Shown: positions 44,238 to 53,502 of the stretch, in pieces
Position numbering within the stretch: the stretch's first letter is position 1
Layout: every line of letters starts with the position of its first letter
Assembly (NCBI GenBank): GCA_021805985.1
Contig: JAJZDN010000012.1
Location: forward strand, 18,007-82,006
Direction: 5' to 3'
Length of the DNA stretch: 64,000 nt
Source: Planctomycetota bacterium
Lineage (GTDB): Bacteria; Planctomycetota; Phycisphaerae; WQYP01
Translations under genes and position numbers: made by a program
The notes under the pieces: model-generated
Databases searched by the model: none
Seen by the model: only the letters and a program-made list of their open reading frames with translations
What the model was told of the DNA's origin: nothing

Positions 44238-47200
44238 ATGCCGACAGCAATGAATCGAAAAATTGCGTATTGTACCTTGGCATTATTCTGTGCCGCTCAT
44301 CCGTGTCTTGCGGCCGCGAAGTACGTCAACATTGCCCCGGCGGCCCTGCGCTGTGACAATTCGGTACGCCCCCTGGGACTTCAGGACATCCATCCGCGCC
44401 TTGGCTGGCAAGTAACCGCAGCCAAGGCGGGCCTGTTCGGCTTGCGTCAAACCGCCTACCAGATTTTAGTAGCCTCAAGCCTCGCAAAATTAGACGCCAA
44501 TTCCGGCGATCTTTGGAACTCCCACAAGGTGTCGTCGAATCAGTCCGTAAACATCCGATACGCCGGTCGATTGCCGGGGTCCGGTCAGCGATGTTGGTGG
44601 AAGGTGCGGTTATGGGATGCATCGGGTCAAGTCTCCGCGTGGAGCAAGCCGGCATTGTGGACGATGGGATTATTTGCCAGAAGTAATTGGCACGCCCAAT
44701 GGATTACTATGCCAGCGCCAAAACTAAATCGCGCCTTGGCAAACTCGGACTGGGTATGGCTCCCCGGAACGGGGATTAATGCGCCGGTTGGGAACGTCTA
44801 TTTCCGAAAAATATTTTATCTGCCGCCCGGGAAAAGCATCACTAAGGCACAGTTTGATTTAACCGCGGATAATCAATTCCAACTATTTATCAACGGCAAA
44901 TTCGCTGGTGCCGGCACACACTGGCGGATCATGCAGCGACTCAATGCAGCCCCGTTTCTGCATCCGGGCCGAAACATCCTGGCCGTCCTGGCGACCAACG
45001 GCGGCTCTTCGCCTAATCCCGCGGGATTACTTGGGCTACTGACAATAACCCCGCGCAACGGAAAGCCGAAAACCGTGCCCGTCGACACAACGTGGAAGCT
45101 TTCCCGGCACCGGACTCCGGGATGGAAAAGCCAGCGATTTAATGACTCAAGTTGGAAACACGCTGCGGTGATTGCCGCTTATGGCAGCGCACCATGGGGA
45201 AAATTGCAGTTGCGAGTCGCGCGACTGCCGATGTTTCGACATACATTTATCGTTGACAAACCAATCGCCCATGCCGTGGTGTATATTTCTGGTCTGGGGC
45301 AATACAAGCTGTTGATGGATGGCCACAAAGTCGGACACAATGTTCTGCAGCCTGCCTGGACCGATTACCGTAAGGTCGTAAATTACAACACCTACAACAT
45401 CACCACGCGATTGCACAACGGCAAAAACACTCTGGGCGTTATGCTGGGCACCGGAATGTATGACAGCGCCGACTTCCCAGGCCGATACAACCATGCCCCC
45501 GCGAGCTTTGGTCCGCCAAAGTTGATTATGCAATTGCACATAACGTTCAAAGACGGAACATCGCAAAATATTGTCAGCAGCAACCATTGGCGCGTCGCGC
45601 CGGGACCTGTCACATTCTGTAATATTTTTGGTGGGGAAGATTATAATGCGCTGGATGCAGTGCCCGGTTGGGGCCGACCGGATTTTAACGACACCCGATG
45701 GAAACATGCCTCCACAACCCATGGCCCGGGCGGCAAGCTGCTGGCCCAGCTTGCTCCGCCCGTTAGAATCATGCATGTATATAAAGCAATTCATATAACC
45801 CATCTGCAACCCGGCATAGCGGTTTATGATATCGGACAGAATATTGCCGGCCGACCGGAGATTAAAGCCCGTGGCCCGGCCGGTTCCACCCTGACGGTTT
45901 ATCCGGCCGAATTGGCCCATAGGAACGGTGCCGCCTGGCAGTCGTGCGCCGGCCCCATCTGGTGCACCTACACGCTCAACGGCAAGGGCGTGGAAACATT
46001 CCATCCCCTATTTTCATATTTCGGATTTCGCTATGTGCAGGTCAATGCGGCACCTGCTCCGGGTTCCAGTGTTCTGCCAACGGTACTGGCGGTGACTGGC
46101 CAGGCCACGCATTCCTCTTCACCAGTCGTCGGATCATTCTCGTGCAGCAACCGGCTCATCAATCAGATTCATCATCTGATCGTGATGGCTATGGCCAACA
46201 ACATGGTCAGCCTCCTTACAGACTGTCCAACGCGCGAAAAAACCGGGTGGTTAGAGGAGACATACCTGGTGGGTCCCGGCGTCATGGACAATTTTTTTGT
46301 GCCCAACCTGTACGCCCAGACTGCCTGGAATATGCGAACCGATCAGAGCACCGACGGCCACGTAGCGGACATCGCGCCGGTCTATTTTAATTACGCAGGC
46401 GGCTTTGTGGATTCACCGGAATGGGGAAGCGCTTCAATTATCGACCCGTGGCTGATTTACCGGCGTTTTGATGACAGGTCTGTGCTTTCCGCTAATTATT
46501 TGATGATGCGACGTTACGCAGCATATCTTAAATCCCAGGCTACGGGCAATCTTCTGCTTTTCGGACTTGGCGACTGGTACGACCTGGGTCCCAACGCCCC
46601 GGGCTATGAGCAGCTCACCAGCCTGGGTGTCACCGCAACGGCCACGTGGTACCGTGATTTAATAATAATGGAAAGAACTGCTGACCTGCTTGGCCATTCC
46701 ACCCAGGCGCAGGCGTACGCCTCACAGGCCGCGATAGTGCGCGTTGCGTTCAATACACGGTTCTACCACCCAGCCACCGGACAATATGACCGTGGAAGCC
46801 AATGCGCCAATGCCATGGCCATCGCCACGGGCCTGGTCCGTAAAACTGACCGCAGCCGCGTGCTGGCGAATCTAATTACTGACATCCATCACCACGGCGA
46901 TCACACCACCGCGGGCGACATTGGATTTCATTATGTGGTTCAGGCCCTGACTGATGCCCATAAATCCCTGCTTCTTTTCAAAATGACCACACAAACCACT
47001 CCGCCCAGTTATGGCAGTCAGATAGCGCACGGTGCCACAGCACTAACGGAGTCTTGGAATGCATTGCCCCAGGATTCGCAGGATCATTTCATGCTGGGAG
47101 ATATCGACCAGTGGTTCTTTAATGGTCTGGCCGGCATCCGTCTTAATTTTTCCCGAAAACCCGGCCGCCAACTGGAAATACGCCCGGCCATGGTAGGGAA

Positions 47201-47474
47201 TCTGAAATGGGTGCAAGCCGATTATCATTCAGTACTGGGCAATATTGTCAGCACCTGGAAACGCAATGGCCCGACATGCACGATGGATGTCACCATTCCC
47301 TTCAACACACTGGCCACAATTTACATTCCGCACACCGGTAATTCGCCGATTTTTGTCAATGGCCGGCCTCTAGCAAACCGACCCGGACTAACGCTGCTTG
47401 GGCACCGGCGCACGCATGTAGTTTGCCGAGTTCCCGGCGGTGTTTATAAATTCGTCTCGCATTATCAGCCATAG
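44238..47474 (+). CDS. Glycoside hydrolase family 78 alpha-L-rhamnosidase
   Basis: A large secreted enzyme (1078 aa from the ATG at 44238; 44250 is also possible). A signal peptide with an Ala-rich end precedes an Ig-like start, two sugar-binding beta domains (about 150-600) and the (alpha/alpha)6 catalytic barrel. The barrel contains the GH78 motif DCPTREKTGWLEE at 662-674, which supplies the catalytic acid, and a C-terminal beta domain follows. It removes terminal rhamnose from pectic or surface polysaccharides. The upstream TTG at 44187 overlaps the previous gene and is rejected. No clear ribosome site is visible, so translation may depend on the upstream gene. Confidence 0.9.
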   Translation: MPTAMNRKIAYCTLALFCAAHPCLAAAKYVNIAPAALRCDNSVRPLGLQDIHPRLGWQVTAAKAGLFGLRQTAYQILVASSLAKLDANSGDLWNSHKVSSNQSVNIRYAGRLPGSGQRCWWKVRLWDASGQVSAWSKPALWTMGLFARSNWHAQWITMPAPKLNRALANSDWVWLPGTGINAPVGNVYFRKIFYLPPGKSITKAQFDLTADNQFQLFINGKFAGAGTHWRIMQRLNAAPFLHPGRNILAVLATNGGSSPNPAGLLGLLTITPRNGKPKTVPVDTTWKLSRHRTPGWKSQRFNDSSWKHAAVIAAYGSAPWGKLQLRVARLPMFRHTFIVDKPIAHAVVYISGLGQYKLLMDGHKVGHNVLQPAWTDYRKVVNYNTYNITTRLHNGKNTLGVMLGTGMYDSADFPGRYNHAPASFGPPKLIMQLHITFKDGTSQNIVSSNHWRVAPGPVTFCNIFGGEDYNALDAVPGWGRPDFNDTRWKHASTTHGPGGKLLAQLAPPVRIMHVYKAIHITHLQPGIAVYDIGQNIAGRPEIKARGPAGSTLTVYPAELAHRNGAAWQSCAGPIWCTYTLNGKGVETFHPLFSYFGFRYVQVNAAPAPGSSVLPTVLAVTGQATHSSSPVVGSFSCSNRLINQIHHLIVMAMANNMVSLLTDCPTREKTGWLEETYLVGPGVMDNFFVPNLYAQTAWNMRTDQSTDGHVADIAPVYFNYAGGFVDSPEWGSASIIDPWLIYRRFDDRSVLSANYLMMRRYAAYLKSQATGNLLLFGLGDWYDLGPNAPGYEQLTSLGVTATATWYRDLIIMERTADLLGHSTQAQAYASQAAIVRVAFNTRFYHPATGQYDRGSQCANAMAIATGLVRKTDRSRVLANLITDIHHHGDHTTAGDIGFHYVVQALTDAHKSLLLFKMTTQTTPPSYGSQIAHGATALTESWNALPQDSQDHFMLGDIDQWFFNGLAGIRLNFSRKPGRQLEIRPAMVGNLKWVQADYHSVLGNIVSTWKRNGPTCTMDVTIPFNTLATIYIPHTGNSPIFVNGRPLANRPGLTLLGHRRTHVVCRVPGGVYKFVSHYQP

Positions 47475-47485
47475 TGCTGCCACAC

Positions 47486-48859
47486 CTACGGCATAGGAAT
47501 ATTTTTCAGGTTCATCGGGATCTGCAGGCTTTCCTGCCGGGTGAAAACCGGCATGCGAATCTCGGCGGGCTTGCCTCCCGTTACATTGACGCTGTATGTA
47601 ATGCCTTGCGGCCCGCCGCCGCCCCCACTCCAACCGGCGGATTGAATGGTGCGACCGCCGGCCGTAGTAATGGTCGCAGAGTTCACTTGTTGAAGCTGGT
47701 TCATAATATTCTGCCGGTTCGAATTCGGGTTGTAGGCACCGGGGGGTTGAATGATGGTGTAGGTGAAGTGCCACATTGTGGGGTTTCCGGTGCGGTGGCT
47801 TACAGAGACTTTTATTCCATCGAACGACGTACTGGCAACACCTTTGGCTTTAAATTTCAAATCCAGCATTTTCATGTGCGAAGAAATAATAACCGGAATG
47901 TAGCCTTTTAACTCTGTGATAGTCTTTCCAGGGTGGTGGGGCCATTGCAACGGGATATTGAAATTTACTACGCCACTCATCTGATTGCCGCCATACCACA
48001 TGTTGCCCGGAGTCGCTGTCACCAGAGAATTGCCATGATTATCAACGGCTTTGGTCACCACGGTCTGCTGGACTTGCATGGGACCTATTTTGCCCGGAAT
48101 CGACAGGAGCGCCCCCTGAATATTAAATGTTTGGCTCGCCGACGGCCCGTTGGAGGTGAAATTTACGCTGCGGCTATAGTTAATATTTTGCGGCGTGATA
48201 GCAAAGCCACCTTCAATATCAATGTGGTCCCCCTTGCCCAATACGCCATTAGGTACCAGCGTCAACTGCTGCTGATTGCCATAATAGCCCGGCGAAGGAG
48301 AAACGCCGGTGAGAACCGCCAGTTTCTGCATAACTTGCCAGTACGGTACGTTATGTGCATGAATGGTGACCTGCGGCATTGTGCCCGGATTGTTATTGAT
48401 AAAATTGGGCACTGTTCCCGCCTGCTTACATACGCTGTCAAACGCCTGCTGGGCAGAAATATTTTTGGCATCCAACGTAATCAGCGGGCCACGCAGAAGA
48501 TCAGCGTGAGCGATCTCACGCAGATCTTGTCGCAATAAATGCCGCATCTCCGGTGTAGTTAGCCCGGAAAGAGTTTTCTTCATTTCCGGCACGGCAGCAT
48601 CGCCCGCTGCGGACAACTTTTTGGCGGCCGCGTGGCGTATCAAATAGCGATGGCTGGTAAGTTGCTTAATCCAATGCTGAATCTCCTGCGGACTAGCCTT
48701 CACCGCCGCCGGCGCCGCCGAGGTCGGGGCCATAATACCCGCTGCATCAGCGGCAAAAACAGCACACGGGGCAGAAGACATCACCGCCGATGCCAAGGCA
48801 ATAGCCGTGCATAAACCGGCGGATCCCCAGCCCCACTTCCGAAACAGCAGCGTCTGCAT
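47486..48859 (-). CDS. Unrecognised secreted protein with HEAT-like segment
   Basis: A 457-aa protein that I do not recognise. It has a signal peptide (to about residue 36) and a short helical repeat region (55-115) resembling one or two HEAT repeats (RHAAAKKLSAAGDAAVPEMKKTL). A 170-residue region with a secretin-STN-like pattern follows (LDAKNISAQQAFDSVCKQAG, then VTIHAHNVPYWQVMQKLAVLTG). The C-terminus is beta-rich and Gly-rich, with a GGGGG loop. AAGGAG lies 8 bases before the ATG at 48859. It converges with GH78 (11-base gap). Similar short-domain proteins occur in planctomycete envelopes, but no function is claimed. Confidence 0.7.
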   Translation of the reverse strand: MQTLLFRKWGWGSAGLCTAIALASAVMSSAPCAVFAADAAGIMAPTSAAPAAVKASPQEIQHWIKQLTSHRYLIRHAAAKKLSAAGDAAVPEMKKTLSGLTTPEMRHLLRQDLREIAHADLLRGPLITLDAKNISAQQAFDSVCKQAGTVPNFINNNPGTMPQVTIHAHNVPYWQVMQKLAVLTGVSPSPGYYGNQQQLTLVPNGVLGKGDHIDIEGGFAITPQNINYSRSVNFTSNGPSASQTFNIQGALLSIPGKIGPMQVQQTVVTKAVDNHGNSLVTATPGNMWYGGNQMSGVVNFNIPLQWPHHPGKTITELKGYIPVIISSHMKMLDLKFKAKGVASTSFDGIKVSVSHRTGNPTMWHFTYTIIQPPGAYNPNSNRQNIMNQLQQVNSATITTAGGRTIQSAGWSGGGGGPQGITYSVNVTGGKPAEIRMPVFTRQESLQIPMNLKNIPMP

Positions 48860-49170
48860 CTGAGCACTCCTTTTATTTATTTGATTAATTAATATGCGGT
48901 GGCACATTTTTGCCGCCCCTACAGTATATGATGATAAACCGTAGCTCTATACCGTGCAATGAACGCTCATTTTCCAGCTAATTTTCCAGCATGGAAAATG
49001 CCGATCGCCGCCGCCGAACCAGTCCGGGAAAAATTTGAAACCTCCGCGTGACGTCCAGGTGAATTGTTACCCGGCGTAATACTGCCTATAATCTGCCTTG
49101 ATCCACGGCGCGCTCAAACGCCGAGTTGGCGGGCGCGGACGGGGCGGGATTTTTTACGAAAGGTTATCTG
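48860..49170. other. Divergent intergenic region
   Basis: 311 bases between divergent genes. ATTTTCCAGC occurs twice (48969 and 48981), and ATTTTCC/GGAAAAT form a small hairpin at 48981-48999. No other feature is evident. Confidence 0.4.
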
Positions 49171-49938
49171 ATGAAACTGCAAAACAAAGTAGCTATTGTT
49201 ACCGGGGCGGCCACAGGCATTGGGCAGGGCATCGCCATTCGTCTGGCCAAAGAGGGAGCGGCCATTGTGGTGGATTATGTTGGTAAACCCGGCGCGGCGG
49301 ACCAGACGCTAAACGCCATCAAATCAGCAGGCGGAAAAGCGATTGCCGTAGCGGCTGATGTGAGCAATCCGCAACAGGTCCAGGCGATGGTGGATGAAGC
49401 GGTTAAAACCTTTGGCAGTCTGGATATTCTGGTGAACAACGCCGGCATCGAATTCAAACACCCCTTTGTAGAATTTCCGGTGGAACAATTTCAGAAAATT
49501 ATTTCAGTCAATTTGATCGGCCCCTTTGTGTGTGCACAAATTGCAGCGCGGCAAATGATTAAGCAGGGTAAGGGCGGCCGGATTATCAACATTTCTTCGG
49601 TGCATGAAGATCTGCCCATGCCCACCAACGCTCCTTATTGCGCTACCAAGGGCGGCATACGAATGCTCACCCGCACCATTGCCGTGGAACTTGCGCCGCA
49701 CAAAATCACAGTCAACAATATTGGCCCCGGCGCCATCTTCACACCCATTGATGCCGATGTGGAAGCCAACAAAGCATTGGAAGACGCCCTGATGGCCGAA
49801 ATCCCGCTGGGCCGCTGGGGCAAGCCCGAGGAAGTCGGTGCTCTGGCCGCATTTTTGGCCTCCGAGGAAGCAGCCTATTGCACCGGCTCCACATTCTTCA
49901 TCGATGGCGGAATGCTCCGGCAGGCCGGGGCTCTTTAA
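49171..49938 (+). CDS. SDR-family oxidoreductase, glucose 1-dehydrogenase-like
   Basis: A 255-aa classical short-chain dehydrogenase. The cofactor motif TGAATGIG is at 11-18, NNAG at 89-92, catalytic Ser near 142, and Tyr156-x3-Lys160. The overall pattern (GPGAIFTPI, then LASEEAAYCTGSTFFIDGGM) is that of glucose 1-dehydrogenase-type SDRs. It probably oxidises a sugar or polyol with NAD(P); the exact substrate is unknown. The ATG at 49171 is chosen because the conserved Rossmann strand starts right after it. Confidence 0.92.
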   Translation: MKLQNKVAIVTGAATGIGQGIAIRLAKEGAAIVVDYVGKPGAADQTLNAIKSAGGKAIAVAADVSNPQQVQAMVDEAVKTFGSLDILVNNAGIEFKHPFVEFPVEQFQKIISVNLIGPFVCAQIAARQMIKQGKGGRIINISSVHEDLPMPTNAPYCATKGGIRMLTRTIAVELAPHKITVNNIGPGAIFTPIDADVEANKALEDALMAEIPLGRWGKPEEVGALAAFLASEEAAYCTGSTFFIDGGMLRQAGAL

Positions 49939-49967
49939 ACCGCCCGTTGCGACGATAGAATACCTGA

Positions 49968-50513
49968 ATGATGGTTCCTGCAATTACCGGCTACTACAAC
50001 CGCCTGCCGAGGATGGCAGACTTTATGTTCTGGGGTGACCAGCGCGTGCTTACAGCGGCATGTGCGATAAATGAAGCGGAATATTACGCCGAACGCGGAT
50101 TCTCTGCCGGCTCACTGCATAAGCTGCTGGTGCACACCATGGCAGGGCAATGGGCGTGGTTATCGCGCTGGAAGCGACTGGATATCCGCCGCCTGCAGGA
50201 CGCAACAGACTATCCAACCCGTGAGAGTTTGCTTAACCGCTGGCCACAGGTACATCATGATTTTTCCGAATTTCTGACCGCGCAAACCGAAACTACGCTG
50301 GCGGCACCGCTTACCTACCACAACACACGCGGCGATCAGTTCACGTTACCGTTAGGTGAACTGATCCTGCATTGCCTGGATCATGGAACCTATCATCGCG
50401 GGCAGGTTAACAGTCTGATTAAGTTAGCGGGAGGGACACCAGTCGCGGTGAACTATTTCCAGTTCAGCTTGGACTATCCTCCTCAGACCGAGTCTTTACG
50501 AATAAGTCACTGA
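49968..50513 (+). CDS. DinB-family four-helix protein
   Basis: A 181-aa protein of the DinB/YfiT fold, with metal-ligand histidines in LLVHTMAGQWAW (near residue 50) and the C-terminal HCLDHGTYHRGQV (near 130-140). DinB proteins are metal-dependent enzymes of varied use, including thiol transfer; specific function is unknown. It follows the SDR gene by 29 bases and may share its transcript. Two ATGs (49968 and 49971) are possible and no ribosome site is clear. Confidence 0.85.
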   Translation: MMVPAITGYYNRLPRMADFMFWGDQRVLTAACAINEAEYYAERGFSAGSLHKLLVHTMAGQWAWLSRWKRLDIRRLQDATDYPTRESLLNRWPQVHHDFSEFLTAQTETTLAAPLTYHNTRGDQFTLPLGELILHCLDHGTYHRGQVNSLIKLAGGTPVAVNYFQFSLDYPPQTESLRISH

Positions 50514-50560
50514 CTTCAGCAATCCGGGCAGCGGCGACCCTGGCGGGCACTACCTCGGAA

Positions 50561-51136
50561 TCAGTTGGAAGCGCCACCTTGCTTGAGCAGCTTTTGCACA
50601 TCCGCTGCAAGTAAGCGCGGGGAGTAGCCGACAATAATATGCCGCAATACGCCATGCCGATCAATGACAAATTCTGTCGGGAAACCGGTAATGCCAAGCT
50701 TCCGGGCCAAAGCACTGTTTCCGGGGTTTTGGTTAAAAATCTGCGGCCAGCTTTCTTTCTTGTGCGCTTTTTGATACCGGACGACGGAGGATGCAGTTGA
50801 TTGAACCGGCACGCCTACCACTTCCAAACCGTGGCGGTGGTACTTGCTATAGAGCTTCGAGATATACGGCGCTTCCTTCAGGCACCATGGGCACCACGTA
50901 CCCCAGAAATCCACCACAATCACTTTCCCTTTCCACTTGGAGGTATTCAAGCGGCCTCCCCCCAGCAGTTGGCCGGTGAGAACCAGCGAATGCCCTTTTC
51001 CACCGGCAGTGTTTGCCCCCGTGGTCTGCGCGTCGCCTCGCTGGTAATTGATCACCACAAACAGCCCCATCAATAAAGTAGAAGCCGCTAAAAAAAGGCC
51101 GCCTTTGCGCCAAGGCCGGTTAAATTGATCTGACAT
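50561..51136 (-). CDS. TlpA/ResA-like thioredoxin-fold protein
   Basis: A 191-aa membrane-anchored thioredoxin. An N-terminal helix (12-30) acts as anchor. The thioredoxin domain has the active site C82-P-W-C85 and the cis-Pro region GITGFPTEFVID. It faces the periplasm and should reduce or shuffle disulfides, as in cytochrome c maturation. Upstream AAGGA gives a good ribosome site. No cytochrome genes are adjacent. Confidence 0.92.
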   Translation of the reverse strand: MSDQFNRPWRKGGLFLAASTLLMGLFVVINYQRGDAQTTGANTAGGKGHSLVLTGQLLGGGRLNTSKWKGKVIVVDFWGTWCPWCLKEAPYISKLYSKYHRHGLEVVGVPVQSTASSVVRYQKAHKKESWPQIFNQNPGNSALARKLGITGFPTEFVIDRHGVLRHIIVGYSPRLLAADVQKLLKQGGASN

Positions 51137-51516
51137 ATCGATTTCCTTTCTTGTGAAACCAGAGTAACAGCAAGCTCGTTAACCAAGCAATTATTATTAT
51201 AGCCATCCGAGCATCCAAAATCGAAACAGTTACAAAAATGCCGGCCCCAAGGGCCACGCAATAAATCCGGGCGGCCCGTTGGAGTGCGAGTTTCTCGGCC
51301 GAACCATTCTCTTAGCGCCGGCATTTATCCCGTCGATGTTGCCGCTTGCCCGAAAATATTGCCACGCCCGGCCCCAAAGCCTGTTTCAGCCAGCTCGAAT
51401 TCGCCGGCCATTTATAAATTCACCCTTCCAAGTTATCGCCTTCATACCGTGGCTCACTTGCCAGTTAGGCCTCTCCGACAGGACAATAGCGGTTGGTTAA
51501 TTTTGCGAGGTCTACC
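51137..51516. other. Divergent intergenic region
   Basis: About 380 bases between the TlpA-like and PhoD-like genes. The only short ORFs lack ribosome sites and recognisable content. GCGAGG at 51505-51510 serves the downstream TTG start. Confidence 0.35.
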
Positions 51517-52863
51517 TTGACTGGGGTATTTCGGTTTAGTTTCTACATCACCGTGATGGTGCTGCTGCTTTTTACCGTCCCCGTGCGCCGGGCATGGGCG
51601 GTGCATGTGGTGGCCGGCCCGGTGGCGGGCAGTATCACGCCTGATTCAGCGCGGGTATGGATTCAGTTAAGCACCAGTGACCGGGTCAAGGTGCGGTGTT
51701 TTGACGTTACCACCGGGTACCAGGTTTCAGCCATGGGCACCACTGTGCTGGGGCCGCCCCCCTTTATTGTCAACGCCGCACTCAATGATCTGCTTCCCGA
51801 TCATGATTATCGCATTACACTTCTGGTCAATGGGCACCCCCTCCCGCTGCCGCTGCCGCATCTCATTATCCATACCGTGCCCGCGTATGGAACCTTCAAG
51901 CCCGTGCATGTTGCGTTCGGCTCCTGCGCCGATACGGCAGTTTATCCCGCCAAAACCATCTGGCGCAGCATCGCACAACTTCAGCCGCAGGCCTTTATTT
52001 TCGCAGGCAATTCATCGTATCTGCCCCGGCGTGTAAGCCGCTTTCCATATACATATATTCATGCATATAATTTTATCCTGACACGGTATGATCAGGCGCG
52101 GACATTTGGCCCTTTGCGCGGGTTATTTAGCGTGTGCCCCATCTATGCCACCTGGGATGACCGTGATTTCGGCACGCCCCACGCGGATGCGTCCTTTGTA
52201 TTCAAGCATGATTCATTTCTGGCCTTTGAACAGTTCTGGCCGAATCCCGGCTACGGCAGCGGCACCACGTTGGGTACGTTCTGTCATTTTCGTATTTCAG
52301 ATGTCGCTTTTTATCTGCTGGATGACCGCAGTTTTCGCGTGAACTCTGCGCCCCAAGCTCCGGGAAAAATGCTGGGCACCAGGCAAATTGCCTGGTTAAA
52401 GCGGCATTTGCTTAACAGCAGCGCCACCTTCAAAGTCCTGGTAGATGGCGATCAGATGCTGGCAAATTATCCGGGACATGAAAGCTGGGGAAACTTCCCA
52501 CGAGAACGCCGCAACTTTATTCATTGGATTTTCAGCCATGATGTTTCAGGCGTAGTATTTTTGAGCGGCCATCGCCGCTTTGGCGAGCTAACCCGTCGCA
52601 AGCCCAACCCCAATGGCCTGGATCAATATCCCCTCTATGACCTCACCAGCTCATCCCTGGCCGCCCAGCCCATTCCGGCAGGTCAGTTGTTGGCATGGCC
52701 CAATGCACAAAGACGCGGCATGCCAATATTTGAACACAACTTCGGTTTCATTAACGCCGGCGGCCCACCGGGCAATCGGCATATTACCCTGCAACTCCGG
52801 AACGCCCAGGGCGTCATTGTGCTTTCCAAAACCATCCTGGCCACCGATCTGCAAGGCCAGTAA
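51517..52863 (+). CDS. PhoD-like alkaline phosphatase family protein with degenerate metal site
   Basis: A 448-aa exported protein. The TTG at 51517 has GCGAGG 6 bases upstream; an upstream TTG (51493) lacks such a site. After a signal peptide come a fibronectin-like strand region and the PhoD-type metallophosphatase core (SCADTAVYPAKTIW, WDDRDFG, LLDDRSFR, MLGTRQIAWLKRHLL, VVFLSG, PLYDLTSS). Key metal residues are changed. The usual GD(N)xY reads AGNSSY (N165), WDDHD reads WDDRD, and the late SGDRH reads SGHRR (H352). The fold is clear, but the protein may lack phosphodiesterase activity. Confidence 0.85.
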   Translation: MTGVFRFSFYITVMVLLLFTVPVRRAWAVHVVAGPVAGSITPDSARVWIQLSTSDRVKVRCFDVTTGYQVSAMGTTVLGPPPFIVNAALNDLLPDHDYRITLLVNGHPLPLPLPHLIIHTVPAYGTFKPVHVAFGSCADTAVYPAKTIWRSIAQLQPQAFIFAGNSSYLPRRVSRFPYTYIHAYNFILTRYDQARTFGPLRGLFSVCPIYATWDDRDFGTPHADASFVFKHDSFLAFEQFWPNPGYGSGTTLGTFCHFRISDVAFYLLDDRSFRVNSAPQAPGKMLGTRQIAWLKRHLLNSSATFKVLVDGDQMLANYPGHESWGNFPRERRNFIHWIFSHDVSGVVFLSGHRRFGELTRRKPNPNGLDQYPLYDLTSSSLAAQPIPAGQLLAWPNAQRRGMPIFEHNFGFINAGGPPGNRHITLQLRNAQGVIVLSKTILATDLQGQ

Positions 52864-52898
52864 TGCGGTAACAAAGCGAAGCAACCAATTACCGGTTG

Positions 52899-53153
52899 TC
52901 ACGCGTTGTTTCCCTCCATTTCGTCCCCCGATGCTCCTGCGAGATTTTGCAGAGCTTCGAGGGATGTAGTTCTGTGACGTGCGGGGCGGCGCATGGTTTT
53001 TTGTCGGCCCGGCATCATGAGTTTGATGATGACGGCGGTGGCGATGATGCTTGCCAGTGCGATGGCTGCCGCCGCGTAAGGGTGTTCTGTCAGCAACTGC
53101 CAAGTGTGCCGCCTGCTTACAATTTCCCAGTGCCCAACGGTTATCGGTTTCAT
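52899..53153 (-). CDS. Small predicted single-pass membrane protein
   Basis: An 84-aa ORF starting at an ATG with GGGGA upstream. It has one hydrophobic helix (about 27-43) and a basic, Arg-rich tail. It has no recognised domain and lies convergent to the PhoD-like gene. It could be genuine, but evidence is limited to the ribosome site and helix. Confidence 0.4.
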   Translation of the reverse strand: MKPITVGHWEIVSRRHTWQLLTEHPYAAAAIALASIIATAVIIKLMMPGRQKTMRRPARHRTTSLEALQNLAGASGDEMEGNNA

Positions 53154-53306
53154 AGTTTTTTCCCCAACATTTACTTTGCACAACTTATAACCGCTCCGGG
53201 TGGTTTAGCCAAGCGGCGACAAAACACAGCATGCCCATCGCTTTGGCCCATCGCTTTGGCACAGTTGCTTAAACCCCCCGCATCCGTTAATTTAGTATCC
53301 ATACCC

Positions 53307-53377
53307 GGGGACGTCGTTCAATGGGAGGACGGCGCGTTCGCAATGCGCAGATGGGGGTTCGATTCCCCTCGTCTCCA
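53307..53377 (+). tRNA. tRNA-Ala (anticodon CGC)
   Basis: A 71-nt cloverleaf: acceptor GGGGACG/CGTCTCC with the alanine G3:U70 pair, D stem GTTC/GGAC, anticodon stem GCGCG/TGCGC with loop TTCGCAA, and T arm GGGGG-TTCGATT-CCCCT. The anticodon is CGC. CCA is not encoded. Its 3' end faces the accessory gene cluster to the right. Confidence 0.92.
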
Positions 53378-53502
53378 GTCGGTATAAAAGCACCCATTAT
53401 CGCGTTACTCCCCCCGAGTAACCTGCCGCCGCCGCATGAAAAAAGAAATAAAGCCCGGCGGCCCAATTCGTCAGAAAATCTGCTTTTACGGAGGAATTTT
53501 TC

